DNA from: Rhizophagus sp. LPA8_4_AMF
Lineage: Eukaryota > Glomeromycota > Glomeromycetes > Glomerales > Glomeraceae
Length of the DNA stretch: 31,082 bases
Direction of reading: 5' to 3'
NCBI GenBank assembly: GCA_021464525.1
Contig: JADRCO010000552.1
Span: forward strand, 1-31,082
The notes beneath the pieces were generated by a model that was not told the origin of the DNA, ran no database searches, and saw only the letters and a list, made by a program, of their open reading frames with translations. Below are positions 30,800-31,082 of this stretch, in pieces (position 1 is the first letter of the stretch; each line of letters starts with the position of its first letter). The position numbers and the translations under genes are program-made.

Positions 30800-31082
30800 T
30801 TAGTTTTCTCTATCTTTTTTTTTCTCTGACTTCTTTTTTTTAGGTCTGTTATCTCTCTGTCTAGGTCTTCTCTTTATTCTTAGGCCCTTTTCTTTACGTC
30901 TTCCTTTAGGTATGTGGGTTGTTGTGTGTAGGTTTGTGTGTGTGTGTGGAGTGTATTTCCTTGCTTTATTCCCTTCCCCCTCTCTCGCTTTTCTCTTTCC
31001 CTTTCGATTTCCCCTTCCCCTTTCGATTTCCCCTTTCCCTTTCGTATTCCCCTTTCCCTTTCGTATTCCCCTTTCCCTTTCG
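30800..31082. repeat. Pyrimidine-rich tract with a (GT)n patch and a 19-bp minisatellite running off the window
   Basis: From about 30808 the plus strand is strongly C/T-biased, with a short GT-rich patch near 30930-30948. From 31000 a strict 19-bp unit CCTTTCG[AT][AT]TTCCCCTT[TC]C begins at 31000, 31019, 31038, 31057 and 31076. The first two copies carry CGATTT and the later ones CGTATT. The array continues past the right edge, so its copy number is unknown. Such mirror-like polypyrimidine DNA can form triplex structures; that is inference. Confidence 0.9.

Noticed and set aside
1..31082. tRNA, rRNA or CRISPR content
   Set aside because: Scanning for T-loop (GTTCGAAT-type) boxes in cloverleaf context, ribosomal cores and regularly spaced direct repeats found none. 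The only strict tandem array is the 19-bp minisatellite, which has no unique spacers.

Overview
This window looks like nuclear DNA of a fungus, most probably an arbuscular mycorrhizal (Glomeromycotina, Rhizophagus-like) genome. The reasons are a very AT-rich background with long A/T runs, one clearly spliced gene whose ten GT-AG introns are all 69-95 nt, an F-box/leucine-rich protein of the type hugely expanded in these fungi, and a large load of decayed LINE and DNA-transposon sequence. The taxonomic call is an inference. The eukaryotic, spliced nature is read directly. No tRNA, rRNA, CRISPR array or bacterial-style operon was seen.

Layout. 1-645: a palindrome-rich repeat (AACCGGTT motifs, hAT-like ends) that abuts, and probably interrupted, a frameshifted coding remnant. 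646-4315: AT-rich intergenic DNA with one compact hairpin repeat (1758-1958). 4316-4795 (-): an intact small protein with an internally duplicated Y-[HR]-I-T-C motif. 6572-7943: a short retroelement-like insertion with a perfect 17-bp target-site duplication, an (ATAAAA)n tail and an intact 326-aa ORF. 7952-13596: short gene relics, two halves of a dispersed inverted repeat (8235-8542 and 12512-12671), a deleted TIR transposon (9942-10428) and a GC-rich hAT-type MITE with an exact 8-bp duplication (11147-11477).

13767-15823 (-) is the best-supported gene: an 11-exon M20-family metallo-amidohydrolase/dipeptidase (PM20D2/AbgB-like) of 414 aa, including a 22-nt micro-exon. All exon phases close and the metal-ligand positions are present. 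15824-17680 is intergenic with two small hairpin elements. About 17.8-25.0 kb is a graveyard of degenerate sequence in which a LINE reverse-transcriptase palm fragment (about 18.84 kb) and a fingers fragment (about 23.2 kb) can be read through stops and frameshifts. 25444-26991 (-) is an intact 515-aa F-box protein. 28494-28925 holds a fragment related to the small Y-x-[IV]-T-C protein and a palindromic repeat. 29096-29976 (-) is a recent pseudogene of a multicopy-looking family with an AT-hook-like start. The window ends in a pyrimidine-rich tract containing a 19-bp minisatellite that runs off the right edge.

The three confident single-copy-looking genes (4316, 13767, 25444) are separate monocistronic units with no visible functional link. 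The rest is mostly mobile-element history. The most novel-looking items are the small duplicated-motif protein family, the 1.34-kb ORF-bearing retroelement and the precisely delimited hAT MITE.
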